Shown here piece by piece: positions 31,109 to 39,641 of a stretch of DNA of 39,778 bases. Numbering within the stretch: position 1 is the stretch's first letter; every line of letters begins with the position of its first letter. The stretch covers positions 1 through 39,778 of the forward strand of contig JAPKDJ010000034.1 in the NCBI GenBank assembly GCA_026421245.1, in the 5' to 3' direction. The notes beneath the pieces are model-generated. The model worked only from the letters and a program-made list of their open reading frames with translations, did no database searches and had not been told where the DNA came from. The stretch is from Akkermansiaceae bacterium. GTDB taxonomy: Bacteria > Verrucomicrobiota > Verrucomicrobiia > Verrucomicrobiales > Akkermansiaceae. The position numbers were made by a program, and so were the translations under genes.

Positions 31109-31957
31109 ATGAACAACCTCCCCAAGTCGCCCATGATTGGTGAAACCCGGACCCAGGAACTCCTGTCCTCCGCCACCTCATACATCTACAAACAGACTCC
31201 GGCTGGAGATTTGCAGGCGCACTTCTTCTTTCCTCCCGACTTCGACTACGAAGTCGACCGTCGCCCGGTGATCATCTTTTTCCATGGAGGGCTTTGGGAT
31301 ATCACAGCAGCCACCCAGTTTGTCCCCCACTGCCATCACTTCGCCTCCCGGGGCATGGTCGCGGCCACCGTGGAATATCGCACAAAGGCACTCCAGAACG
31401 GTACACCTGAAGACGCCATCACCGACGCCAAGGATGCCATCCTGTTCTTTAGAACCCACGCAGCCAGCCTAGGAATTGATCCCGAACGTATCGTGGCGGT
31501 CGGAGCCAGCGCCGGAGGAAATGCCGTCCTCAACGCCGCCCTGCTTCCCCACAAACCCGAGGACGGTCCATCTCCAAAACCCACTGCCATGATCCTTTTC
31601 GGCCCCATCAGCGACACCACAAGAAAGGGAATCGGCAACGAATTCTTCGCAAGCCCGAAGGACGGTAAACTTCTCAGTCCCAGCACCCAACTTCCTCAAA
31701 AAGACCTTCCTCCCTGCCTCATTTTCCATGGAAAATCCGACCGCGTCGTTCCTTTTGCACTCTCCCAGCGATTCGCGAAACGATACCGCCGCAAGCGTAA
31801 TCGCTGCGAGCTCATGGAATTCAAAAACGCGGGCCACACCTTCTTTAACTACAATTCTGACGAGAAAAACTACGAAATCACCCTTCGATCAGCGGACCAT
31901 TTCCTCGTCGAACTGGGTATCCTCGAGCCGGATCCCCTCGCCGACATCATGCACTGA
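31109..31957 (+). CDS. Alpha/beta hydrolase (esterase/lipase, BD-FAE-like)
   Basis: 282 residues. Core motifs: oxyanion loop FFHGGLWD (57-64), nucleophile elbow VGASAGGNA with Ser134, GKSDRVVP with Asp211, and NAGHTFFN with His243. This is the layout of dienelactone hydrolase/esterase families. No signal peptide, so it acts in the cytoplasm. Substrate unknown. It is followed 39 bp later by ribBA but need not be related to riboflavin. Confidence 0.88.
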   Translation: MNNLPKSPMIGETRTQELLSSATSYIYKQTPAGDLQAHFFFPPDFDYEVDRRPVIIFFHGGLWDITAATQFVPHCHHFASRGMVAATVEYRTKALQNGTPEDAITDAKDAILFFRTHAASLGIDPERIVAVGASAGGNAVLNAALLPHKPEDGPSPKPTAMILFGPISDTTRKGIGNEFFASPKDGKLLSPSTQLPQKDLPPCLIFHGKSDRVVPFALSQRFAKRYRRKRNRCELMEFKNAGHTFFNYNSDEKNYEITLRSADHFLVELGILEPDPLADIMH

Positions 31958-31996
31958 CCTTGCGCGGCAGAAAATTGCTGCCATCATTGGCTTCCC

Positions 31997-33196
31997 ATGA
32001 GCGAGTTGAAGTTTTCCCCCATCGCTGAGATCGTGGCCGAGATCAATGACGGACGCCTTGTCATCGTGGCCGACGATCCCAGCCGCGAAAACGAAGCCGA
32101 TCTGATCGGCGCGGCCTCCCTTATTACCCCGGAATCCATCGCCTTCATGGCAAACCATGCCCGGGGACTCATTTGCACTCCCATCACCTCCGAGCGAGCG
32201 CAAGCCCTGGAGCTTCCCCCCATGACCCAAAAAAACCGGGAAACTCACAAAACCGCCTTCACCATTTCCATCGATGCCGCCGAAGGCATCTCCACCGGCA
32301 TCTCCGCAGCCGACCGGGCTCACACCATTCGTCTTCTTGCTGATCCCAAAACCCAGGCCGACGCTTTCGTTCAACCCGGACACATCTTTCCCCTCGAGGG
32401 CAAAGAAGGCGGAGTTCTCCGACGAGCCGGCCACACCGAGGCCGCCGTTGACCTCGCCCGCATGGCCGGGCTGCCTCCTGCCGCCGTCATTTGTGAAATT
32501 ATGCACGAGGACGGCACCATGGGACGCGTGGGTGACCTTGGAGAATATCAGAAAAAACACGACCTCAAGTCCTGCACCATCGCCCAACTCATTGAATACC
32601 GCCGTCGCTCCGAGCGACTTATCACACGGGAAGAAGTCGTTTCCATGCCGACCGACTTTGGTGACTTCGATTGCTACCTCTACAAGGTCAACACTGACGA
32701 CTCGGAGCACCTGGCCCTTGTCCGTGGAGAAATCGATCCCAGCAAACCGATCAGCGTGCGCGTTCATTCCGAATGTCTCACCGGAGACGTCTTCGGATCC
32801 CGACGCTGCGATTGTGGAGGGCAACTTCATACCGCCCTCGAACATATTTCCAGAGAAGGTGGCGTCCTCCTCTACCTGCGTCAGGAAGGCCGGGGCATCG
32901 GACTTGCCGCAAAAATCCACGCCTACAAGCTTCAGGAACAAGGCTTTGACACCATCGAGGCCAATGAAAAACTGGGTTACGGCTCGGACCTCCGCGACTA
33001 CGGCATGGGAGCACAAATGCTCTTCGACCTAGGCGTTCGCAAGATCCGCCTCCTCACCAACAATCCCAAAAAAGTCATCGGACTCGAAGGCTACGGCCTT
33101 GAAATCGTACAAGAAGTCCCCGTTCGCCTCCCTTCCAATCCTCACAACGAGAAATACCTCGAGACGAAGCGAACCCGAATGGGCCATCACCTCTAA
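31997..33196 (+). CDS. ribBA: Bifunctional DHBP synthase / GTP cyclohydrolase II
   Basis: 399 residues, the full two-domain form. N-terminal RibB (1-205): DDPSRENEADL (26-36) binding the metal and phosphate, and GHTEAAVDLARMAG. C-terminal RibA (206-399): RVHSECLTGDVFGSRRCDCG with zinc ligands Cys260, Cys271 and Cys273, and RQEGRGIGL (295-303). It supplies both precursors for riboflavin. Followed by ribH and nusB. Confidence 0.97.
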   Translation: MSELKFSPIAEIVAEINDGRLVIVADDPSRENEADLIGAASLITPESIAFMANHARGLICTPITSERAQALELPPMTQKNRETHKTAFTISIDAAEGISTGISAADRAHTIRLLADPKTQADAFVQPGHIFPLEGKEGGVLRRAGHTEAAVDLARMAGLPPAAVICEIMHEDGTMGRVGDLGEYQKKHDLKSCTIAQLIEYRRRSERLITREEVVSMPTDFGDFDCYLYKVNTDDSEHLALVRGEIDPSKPISVRVHSECLTGDVFGSRRCDCGGQLHTALEHISREGGVLLYLRQEGRGIGLAAKIHAYKLQEQGFDTIEANEKLGYGSDLRDYGMGAQMLFDLGVRKIRLLTNNPKKVIGLEGYGLEIVQEVPVRLPSNPHNEKYLETKRTRMGHHL

Positions 33197-33225
33197 TTGA
33201 CAAAGCACCCGTATGGTTGCATATC
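33197..33225 (+). promoter_or_regulatory. Promoter of ribH, nearly leaderless
   Basis: A perfect -35 TTGACA (33197-33202) begins right after the ribBA stop. It is spaced 17 bp from CATATC (33220-33225). The expected start point is only a few bases before the ribH ATG at 33236. Confidence 0.5.
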
Positions 33226-33235
33226 CGCCTTTCAC

Positions 33236-33748
33236 ATGTCCGACATCATTCCACCGAAGCCACGTGTCCTATCCGGGAGCAAAGTTTGCATCTCCATCGT
33301 TGCTGCAAAATTCAACCAAGAATACACGGACGCTCTCGTCGAAAATGTTGTCGATGAGATCAATACCTACGCCACCAATGTTCGCGTGGACCTTGTGCGC
33401 GTCCCCGGAGCGTTCGAAATCCCCGTCATCACCAAGGCCCTCATCGAAGAAGAAGCCCCTGATTGTGTCATCGCTCTCGGTTGTATCATCCGGGGCGGCA
33501 CTGGACACGCCGATCTCGTTGCCACTTCCGTGACCGAAGCTCTTCAGCATCTCGCTCTCGAAAAATCTACCCCCATCATTCACGAGGTCCTCCTCGTTGA
33601 AGATGAGAAACAAGCCTATGCCCGCTGCATTGGCAAAAAGCTCAACCGGGGTCGCGAGGCTGCCCGCAGTGCGCTCGACATCATCGAAGTGATGAGCGAG
33701 GTGCGCCGTGAAAACAAATCCCTGCGCCTCCACCCAAGCAATGGCTAG
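33236..33748 (+). CDS. ribH: 6,7-dimethyl-8-ribityllumazine synthase
   Basis: 170 residues from ATG 33236. Joins the two riboflavin precursors to make lumazine. Motifs: SIVAAKFNQEYTDAL, RVPGAFEIPV and LGCIIRGGTGHADLV (the substrate loop, with His where the family catalytic His is expected), then VTEALQHLALE and LNRGREAARSAL. The middle segment PIIHEVLLVEDE differs from the common PVIFGVLTTD-type sequence. An upstream start at 33197 lies in the -35 box and is rejected. The stop overlaps nusB by 8 bp. Confidence 0.95.
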   Translation: MSDIIPPKPRVLSGSKVCISIVAAKFNQEYTDALVENVVDEINTYATNVRVDLVRVPGAFEIPVITKALIEEEAPDCVIALGCIIRGGTGHADLVATSVTEALQHLALEKSTPIIHEVLLVEDEKQAYARCIGKKLNRGREAARSALDIIEVMSEVRRENKSLRLHPSNG

Positions 33749-34595
33749 CCGCCGCCAAGTCCGCCAGGCGGCAGTCCAACTCCTTTACGCTCGATCCGCC
33801 TCCCCGAAAGACCAGGGAGGTCCCGAACTCTGGGACCTCATCAACGACAAGGCCGCGATCACCTACGATCGCGGACGCGTCAAAGTCCTCGCCCATTTTC
33901 AACAGGGTCGAGACGCTGCCGTCGCAAAACTCCAGGCCATTCTCATCGATTGCTCCGCCTCCATTCTCGCCGCAGACCCCGGCGAAAAACTCGCCAAAGA
34001 CCTCAAGGCCCATGCCGCGGTCGAGCACAAGTGGACCGAAAGCTGCGGTAATCTCTTCCGCCTGACGAAGGCTGACACCGGCGACTGGCGGAGGGATCTC
34101 TACAAGCTTCTCCCCAAATCAGCCAAGCTCAAGAATCACCGCGCCGCCATTCTCCCGCTCACCGACTCCTTTCCTCCGCAGCAATACAACGCCTTCAAAG
34201 GAGTTTTTGAAAAACTGGACAACTATGACGATCGCGCCCGCATGGTCCACTTCCCGGAAAACTACCCCGATCAGCGCGACCTCGACCACCTTCACCGCCT
34301 CACCAGCGAAATGAAGAACCTCGAAAAAGAGGCCGTCGAACGCGCCGACCAAGTCGAAGCGTCCCTTTCAGAATTGGACGAGGCCATCGACAAGGCCGCC
34401 GTCAACTTCGACATCAGCCGATTTTCAAAGGTCGACCTCGCCATCTTGAGACTCGCGAGTTGGGAAATCCTCAAAGTCCCCGAACTTGATGCCGCCGTGT
34501 CCATCAACGAAGCCATTGACCTTGCACGCTCATTCTCGGGTGAGGAAGCCGCTTCCTTTGTGAATGGCATCCTTGATCAGATCGCTAAAAACTAG
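33741..34595 (+). CDS. nusB: NusB transcription antitermination factor with large insertion
   Basis: 284 residues from ATG 33741. The N-terminal helix ASRRQVRQAAVQLLYA is the standard NusB start, and the last 70 residues are standard too (DISRFSKVDLAILRLASWEIL, AAVSINEAIDLARSFSGEEAASFVNGILD). Typical NusB is about 140-150 residues; here some 130 extra lie between the two halves, including helices and KLDNYDDRARMVHFPENYP. NusB pairs with NusE on boxA RNA to assist rRNA transcription. The gene is coupled to ribH, a common pairing across bacteria. Confidence 0.92.
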   Translation: MASRRQVRQAAVQLLYARSASPKDQGGPELWDLINDKAAITYDRGRVKVLAHFQQGRDAAVAKLQAILIDCSASILAADPGEKLAKDLKAHAAVEHKWTESCGNLFRLTKADTGDWRRDLYKLLPKSAKLKNHRAAILPLTDSFPPQQYNAFKGVFEKLDNYDDRARMVHFPENYPDQRDLDHLHRLTSEMKNLEKEAVERADQVEASLSELDEAIDKAAVNFDISRFSKVDLAILRLASWEILKVPELDAAVSINEAIDLARSFSGEEAASFVNGILDQIAKN

Positions 34596-34622
34596 CACCT
34601 CGAATACAAAGCCAGCGTTAGT

Positions 34623-36032
34623 TTGCTCTTCCCCCGCTGGGGATACTTCTTCAGTTTACCATCCGTGGAAGAAAAACCATCATTCCCCAGCGACTTTCAA
34701 AAACAAACGATGTGGAAGGCCGTCACGGGCTTAGCCATCCTCGTCCTCGGGTCACTTCTTGTGGGCTTGATTTGGCTCACTAGCTCGGTCCTTGGCTACC
34801 TCCAACCCGTTCTCGTCCCCCTTGCCGTTGCCGGCATCGTGGCCTACCTCCTCGATCCCGTCGTTCAATATCTCCAGCGCAATGGCTTCTCGCGTATGAA
34901 GGGGATCATCACTGTTTTCTCAGGATTCATACTCTTCTTTGGCATCATGTTTTTCTTCGTCGGAAACAAACTCTCCGGACAACTCAAAGACCTCCTCTCC
35001 GAAGAAGGTGGCACTTCGAGCTACTACATGGAGGCCGCAACTCTCGAGGGAGCCAAGGAGAACAGCTCCTACGGCTGGATCATGAGATCGTCCTTCCGGA
35101 AAGACGCGACAGCCGTGCGGACATATCTCAAAAACGGAGGTTCACTCATCGGCCCTCAGAAAACCAAATGGCGTCTCGATCCTGACACCGGCAAACTCAC
35201 CGACGGCAAAAGCCCACCATCGAGGGAAGTCGAAAACCTTCTCGAGTCCGATTGGGGGACGGAAATCTCTATCGCCAAAGTCGATCACCCCGAAGAACTT
35301 GTTACTCTCTACAACTTCGATCTTACCAAAGGAGGACAATGGCTTTCCGGTCTGGGCCGCTCCATCCTCAACTGGCTCTCCAATAGCTCTGGGAAAATCG
35401 TTGGCTTCTTTGGTATCATTCTCGGCTTCGCCATGGTTCCCATTTACCTCTACTACTTCCTCAAAGAGAGCGAAGGCATCAAAAATGGCTGGACCGATTA
35501 CGTCCCCCTCCGGGCCTCGCGCTTTAAAGATGAAGTTGTGGAAACCCTTCAGGAAATCAACGGCTATCTCATCTCGTTCTTCCGGGGGCAGGTGCTTGTC
35601 GCTTTTATCGACGGTATTCTCGTTGGCATCACCCTGACCATCTTCCAGCTCCCATACGGATTGTTGATTGGCGTATTCATGGCCTTCCTGGGAATCATTC
35701 CCTACATCGGCAACATCATCTGCCTCATCCCCGCCTGTATCATCGCCTACTTCCATGGCTTTTCCGAACCCTACGGTATCCCTCAATGGGGCTACGTCTT
35801 CGGAGTCATCGCCATCTTCATCGTGGTTCAACAGATCAACTCGCTCCTGACTGCTCCCAAGATCGTGGGCGACAGTGTCGGCCTTCACCCCATGTCCGTC
35901 ATCTTCTCAATGATCTTCTGGTCCCTCCTTCTCGGAGGCTTCCTCGGAGCCCTCCTCGCCGTCCCCCTTACCGCCGCCGTCAAGGTCCTCTTCCGCCGCT
36001 ACTTCTGGGACCGGCAATTACAGAAAGTCTGA
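34623..36032 (+). CDS. AI-2E family transporter (PerM/TqsA-like)
   Basis: 469 residues with eight or so membrane helices. Two helices at the N-terminus flank YLQPVLVPLAVAGIVAYLLDPVVQ, the signature start of the family. An extra-membrane insertion (about 110-230, charged) precedes the main bundle with IILGFAMVPIYLYYFLKE, ISFFRGQVLVAFIDGILVG and ALLAVPLTAAVKVL. Family members export AI-2, sodium or other small molecules; the substrate is not decidable. The start may be GTG 34665 or ATG 34710. Confidence 0.88.
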   Translation: MLFPRWGYFFSLPSVEEKPSFPSDFQKQTMWKAVTGLAILVLGSLLVGLIWLTSSVLGYLQPVLVPLAVAGIVAYLLDPVVQYLQRNGFSRMKGIITVFSGFILFFGIMFFFVGNKLSGQLKDLLSEEGGTSSYYMEAATLEGAKENSSYGWIMRSSFRKDATAVRTYLKNGGSLIGPQKTKWRLDPDTGKLTDGKSPPSREVENLLESDWGTEISIAKVDHPEELVTLYNFDLTKGGQWLSGLGRSILNWLSNSSGKIVGFFGIILGFAMVPIYLYYFLKESEGIKNGWTDYVPLRASRFKDEVVETLQEINGYLISFFRGQVLVAFIDGILVGITLTIFQLPYGLLIGVFMAFLGIIPYIGNIICLIPACIIAYFHGFSEPYGIPQWGYVFGVIAIFIVVQQINSLLTAPKIVGDSVGLHPMSVIFSMIFWSLLLGGFLGALLAVPLTAAVKVLFRRYFWDRQLQKV

Positions 36033-36196
36033 TTCTTCCGAGCCCCCCATAAACCAAGCGGTCGCCGAACCGTTTAAATGAAGAAGCAGGGGGCAAATTT
36101 CCGGCGAACAGTCTTCTCACTCTCACAGGGTCATGGCAGAATCAACCAGCGCCAATAAGGCAGACGGCCTCTCCCTCAATCATTACCCAAGAGCTC

Positions 36197-37339
36197 ATGA
36201 AGTTTCTCGTTCTCCACTTCAATCTAATCATCCTCACTTGCTTTACCGCTCTCGGAGTCACTCCACATATCGAAAAAGCATTTAGCGAAAAGTATCCCGA
36301 AATTAAAGTCTCTCGGTGGAAGTCGGAATCCAACGGAGCGTGGGAAGCACACTTCGAGAAGGATGGCATCAAGTATCGCTCGGACTTCGACGCCGAAGGG
36401 AATTGGGTCGAAACCGAGTACAACACGAGCTTCTCACAGCTTCCATCTGAAGTCCGTTCAGCGATAGAGCTCAAATACAATACGAGCGATATTCTTGATG
36501 TCGAAGGTGTCGAAAGCCCCACTCACGGCACCTTCTACGATGTCGAATTCCAACAGGGTGCTGAAAAAATGGACGTCATGTTCGACACTCAGGGCAAGGT
36601 CCTCGACCCGATCAGGCCCCCCACCGAAAAAGGCTTTTTTGAATACTGGGTCAACGAGACAAAGAGAGATTCCCCTCTCTCCCGAACCGGCTGGACCCTC
36701 GTCTACAAGGCTCTTTTCAACCTCCTGACGATCTTCATCTATGCCTACCTCATTTACTACCGCAGGCACCATGATCACAAAATGTTGTTCCTGCTGGTGG
36801 CGTTCAACCTCTTCCTCTTTCCCATCTTTCTTTCCAGCTCGCTGGTCACCGCCGGCTTTGGTTTCACCATCTTCGCCCTGCTCGCCCTCGTTCGCTTGAG
36901 AAGCGAAGCTTTCGACAAAGCCGAAATCGCCTATCTCCTCGGAGCAATTTCACTCACCTTTGTCAACACCATGATGCCGACCTATGTCGACGTCCCCTCA
37001 GCCGCCGCCATTCTCCTCACCGCCTACTTAACCGACAAACCCTCCATCTGGCGGGACAACTTCCAAAAAATCGAAATCGACTACCGCATCACCGAGAAGG
37101 AAAAAATGCTCAATCACGCGTACCTGAGAAAACAACTCTCCAACGAATTCGTCATTGAAGTTCGGGAACTCGCCATCAATCGCGTTTTTAAAAACGAGGT
37201 CAGACTCACCCTGATGTATCGGGATCTTCCCGAAGAAAAGAGATCCGGACTCACCGCCGCCAAGGAACAAGAGCGCGAAGAGGGAGTCCTTGAAAAACAA
37301 AGACTTGAAGAGAATAAACAAAAAGCTTTGCTCGAGTAG
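36197..37339 (+). CDS. PepSY-like periplasmic region fused to DUF4956 membrane domain
   Basis: 380 residues. A signal (about 1-20) leads to two PepSY_like repeats (about 22-145) with the form IEKAFSEKYPEIKVSRWKSE ... HFEKDGIKYRSDFDAEGNWV and LPSEVRSAIELKYNT ... YDVEFQQG ... VMFDTQGKVL. A membrane bundle follows (about 170-285) with LVTAGFGFTIFALLALVRLRSE and AEIAYLLGAISLTFVN, which matches DUF4956, a family often next to VTC polyphosphate polymerases. The C-terminal cytoplasmic part is charged and coiled (LTAAKEQEREEGVLEK). I find no VTC gene in the window. Function unknown. Confidence 0.72.
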   Translation: MKFLVLHFNLIILTCFTALGVTPHIEKAFSEKYPEIKVSRWKSESNGAWEAHFEKDGIKYRSDFDAEGNWVETEYNTSFSQLPSEVRSAIELKYNTSDILDVEGVESPTHGTFYDVEFQQGAEKMDVMFDTQGKVLDPIRPPTEKGFFEYWVNETKRDSPLSRTGWTLVYKALFNLLTIFIYAYLIYYRRHHDHKMLFLLVAFNLFLFPIFLSSSLVTAGFGFTIFALLALVRLRSEAFDKAEIAYLLGAISLTFVNTMMPTYVDVPSAAAILLTAYLTDKPSIWRDNFQKIEIDYRITEKEKMLNHAYLRKQLSNEFVIEVRELAINRVFKNEVRLTLMYRDLPEEKRSGLTAAKEQEREEGVLEKQRLEENKQKALLE

Positions 37340-37487
37340 CAATCCAAGACCAGCTCGCCCTCTTAAGATAGTCCTGCAAAGGCACCCCGGAAAAAACTTT
37401 GAACCTGCGTGCCTTAGCGGTTCAAAAACTGCCCTCACCCTCTGGCTTTCAAAAAATCATTAACAAAACATTCTAACAACTATCCCC

Positions 37488-38258
37488 ATGTCTGACCCAC
37501 TCAAACCACACGCCGGAAAAGTCGCCCTCATCACCGGAGCTGCCGGGGGAATCGGTCGTGCCACTGCTGAAAGACTTCGTAATGACGGAGCCACCGTTGT
37601 CGGACTCGATATCAATCCCGCCGTCGTCGAAAACCTCACCGGCGAACGCCTCTCCGGGGCCATCTGCGACATCACCGATGACGCCGCCCTCAAAGCCGCT
37701 GTCGACAAAACTGTCGCCGATCACGGCAGCCTCGACATTATCGTCGCCAATGCCGGCATCTTCAAATCCGGCGAATACATCGAAGATTTATTAGAAAGCT
37801 GGGACCTCCACCTCAAGATCAATCTCACCGCCACCCAACGCTTCCTCAAGTTTTCCATCCCGCATCTCAAGAGCGGGACCGACGCCTCGATCATCATCAT
37901 CGGTTCGCGGAACTACGCCGCCCCCGGCCCAGGCGCAGCCGCCTACTCCGTCACCAAAGCGGGAGTCACCCAGCTTGCCCGAGTCGCCGCCCTCGAGCTC
38001 GCGCCCCACGGCATTCGCGTCAATGTCCTCCACCCCGATGCCGTCTTCGACACCGAAATCTGGAGCGAGGAAGCCCTCGAGAACTCCGCCAAGCGCTACG
38101 GCATGACCGTGCAGGAATATAAGACTAAAAACCTGCTCAGTACCGAGATCACCTCCGCCGGAGTTGCTGCCATGATCAGCACCGTCGCCGGCCCCGTCTT
38201 CTCCGCCACCACTGGTGCCCAAATCCCCATCGACGGCGGTAACGACCGTGTGATTTAA
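37488..38258 (+). CDS. Short-chain dehydrogenase resembling the RhaD-type SDR domain
   Basis: 256 residues. Rossmann motif TGAAGGIG (16-23), NAG (88-90), catalytic Ser140, Tyr153 and Lys157 (YSVTKAG). The C-terminal part LHPDAVFDTEIWSEEALE, YGMTVQEYKTKNLL and GAQIPIDGGNDRVI resembles the SDR half of bifunctional rhamnulose-1-phosphate aldolase/dehydrogenase proteins, but the aldolase half is absent and it stands alone. A lactaldehyde- or sugar-related dehydrogenase is a fair guess. NAD(P) choice unknown. Confidence 0.9.
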   Translation: MSDPLKPHAGKVALITGAAGGIGRATAERLRNDGATVVGLDINPAVVENLTGERLSGAICDITDDAALKAAVDKTVADHGSLDIIVANAGIFKSGEYIEDLLESWDLHLKINLTATQRFLKFSIPHLKSGTDASIIIIGSRNYAAPGPGAAAYSVTKAGVTQLARVAALELAPHGIRVNVLHPDAVFDTEIWSEEALENSAKRYGMTVQEYKTKNLLSTEITSAGVAAMISTVAGPVFSATTGAQIPIDGGNDRVI

Positions 38259-38276
38259 TTTAAGCGCCCCAATTTC

Positions 38277-38307
38277 ATGGGACATCGCCGACGCGGGGAT
38301 GCCCCAT
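38277..38307. terminator. Possible bidirectional terminator
   Basis: Between two convergent genes, ATGGGACATC ... GATGCCCCAT forms a 10-position stem with one mismatch. No T-run follows on either side, so it would not be a strong intrinsic terminator. Confidence 0.35.
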
Positions 38308-39599
38308 TAACTTGCACAGGTTCTAAACCCCGTGAAGACATCCGTTCTTCCTGGGAGATAGGCCTGCCGATAGCTATTACGAATGAGGCTGGAGCAGGTC
38401 GCGCACGATCCTCCTTTTGTCACCCGGTGGTCACCGAACTGCAGGACCGACATATAATGATACATGTCGATCTCAAACCCGGCGTAGGGCAGAAACTGGC
38501 TACTCGTCCATTCCCAGGCGGTGCCTAACATTTGCAGGCAGCCTGTCGGACTGGCGCTCTCATCGAAGGCATCCGCCGGGGCCGTGCCAAAAAAGGTTCC
38601 ATCCATGTCCACCTGTGCGGTATCCATGACATCTCCCCCCCAAGGGAAACGGAGCGCTTCCGGGCCACGGGCTGCCGCTTCCCATTCCGCTTCGGTTGGC
38701 AACCGACGTCCGGCCCATCGACAAAAGGCCTCGGCTTCCCAGACACTGACGTGCAAGACTGGGGCATCCAGCGGAAGGTCTTCCCACACATCAAATTTGC
38801 GATGGCGCCACACGCCACTCTCATCACGGCGCCAGTATGCCGGCATCTCACGTTGCCCACCATTCCCCTCCAACAACCAACACTGCCCCCCAAAATCCCA
38901 CACCGATTGATCCCGATAGCCGCCGTCCTCCACAAACTCGAGAAACTCACGATTCGTCACCAGCGTCTTCGCGATTGAAAAAGATCTCAACGTCACCTGA
39001 TGCCCCGGACGTTCACTGTCAAAACTAAATTCTCCTGACGAAAGTGACGGCATCCCGAGGTCGTATTCTCCTCCCTCCACCAGCGCATCTCCCGAAATCC
39101 CGGCACCCTTTGGAAGATCGTCATTCAAGGTCGCGAACGAGGGAGCCGGATATCCCAGAGTCTGCCTCGCCCACAGCAGGGATTCGATGTGCATCTGATG
39201 GTGATGAATGACGTAACGCAGGAGATACCGTTCCTGATCGTTGAGTGACTTCCCGCCAAAACCGGCACGCACCTCATCGAGTACCCCTCGGTAGTAATCG
39301 AGCATCGTTCCCTTGTCAGGCACGACTCCGGGTCTCCAGCGATGCTTGTGTCCGATCTCAAAGGAATCCCAGACATCATCGTATCCGGGCATCCGGGCCT
39401 CTTTTTCGCCGAGCTTACGAAGTAGAAAATATTCATAGAAAAAGGCCGCATGTCCCAGTTCCCAAATCGGCGGATTGATTCCCCGTAAATATGGCGCCGC
39501 GAGCCGGGCATCATCGAGATCATCCAACAAGGCGCGGGACTTCCGGTCTACCACGTCGAGTTCAATCATCATCTCCTCTCCCGTATTCATCAGTGACAC
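38307..39599 (-). CDS. SenA/EgtB-like nonheme iron sulfoxide or selenoxide synthase
   Basis: 430 residues in two domains. The DinB-like N-terminal domain supplies iron ligands His50 (WELGHAAFF), His133 and His137 (IHHHQMHIES), the spacing known from EgtB. The C-terminal FGE-sulfatase-like domain has SFSIAKTLVTNREFLEFV, AFCRWAGRRLPTEAEWEAAA, GTAWEWTSSQFLPY, and the end HRVTKGGSCA...LIRNSYRQAYLP...GFRTCA. The WARQTLGYPAP segment and the C-terminal end resemble the SenA group (selenoneine synthase) more than classical EgtB, which uses gamma-Glu-Cys or Cys with hercynine. The substrate therefore may be a selenosugar. ATG 39599 is the annotated start; ATG 39590 is an alternative. Confidence 0.78.
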   Translation of the reverse strand: MSLMNTGEEMMIELDVVDRKSRALLDDLDDARLAAPYLRGINPPIWELGHAAFFYEYFLLRKLGEKEARMPGYDDVWDSFEIGHKHRWRPGVVPDKGTMLDYYRGVLDEVRAGFGGKSLNDQERYLLRYVIHHHQMHIESLLWARQTLGYPAPSFATLNDDLPKGAGISGDALVEGGEYDLGMPSLSSGEFSFDSERPGHQVTLRSFSIAKTLVTNREFLEFVEDGGYRDQSVWDFGGQCWLLEGNGGQREMPAYWRRDESGVWRHRKFDVWEDLPLDAPVLHVSVWEAEAFCRWAGRRLPTEAEWEAAARGPEALRFPWGGDVMDTAQVDMDGTFFGTAPADAFDESASPTGCLQMLGTAWEWTSSQFLPYAGFEIDMYHYMSVLQFGDHRVTKGGSCATCSSLIRNSYRQAYLPGRTDVFTGFRTCAS

Positions 39600-39641
39600 C
39601 TTTTCATTACCAGATTTTCAACCAAATTTCAAATTATTCGA

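Noticed and set aside
31889-33016. Minus-strand frame of about 375 codons opposite ribBA
   Set aside because: ribBA is certain by motif. The antisense frame is a by-product of codon bias.
36133-36261. 42-codon frame starting upstream of the DUF4956 fusion gene
   Set aside because: It overlaps the real gene in another frame and has neither a signal nor a motif.
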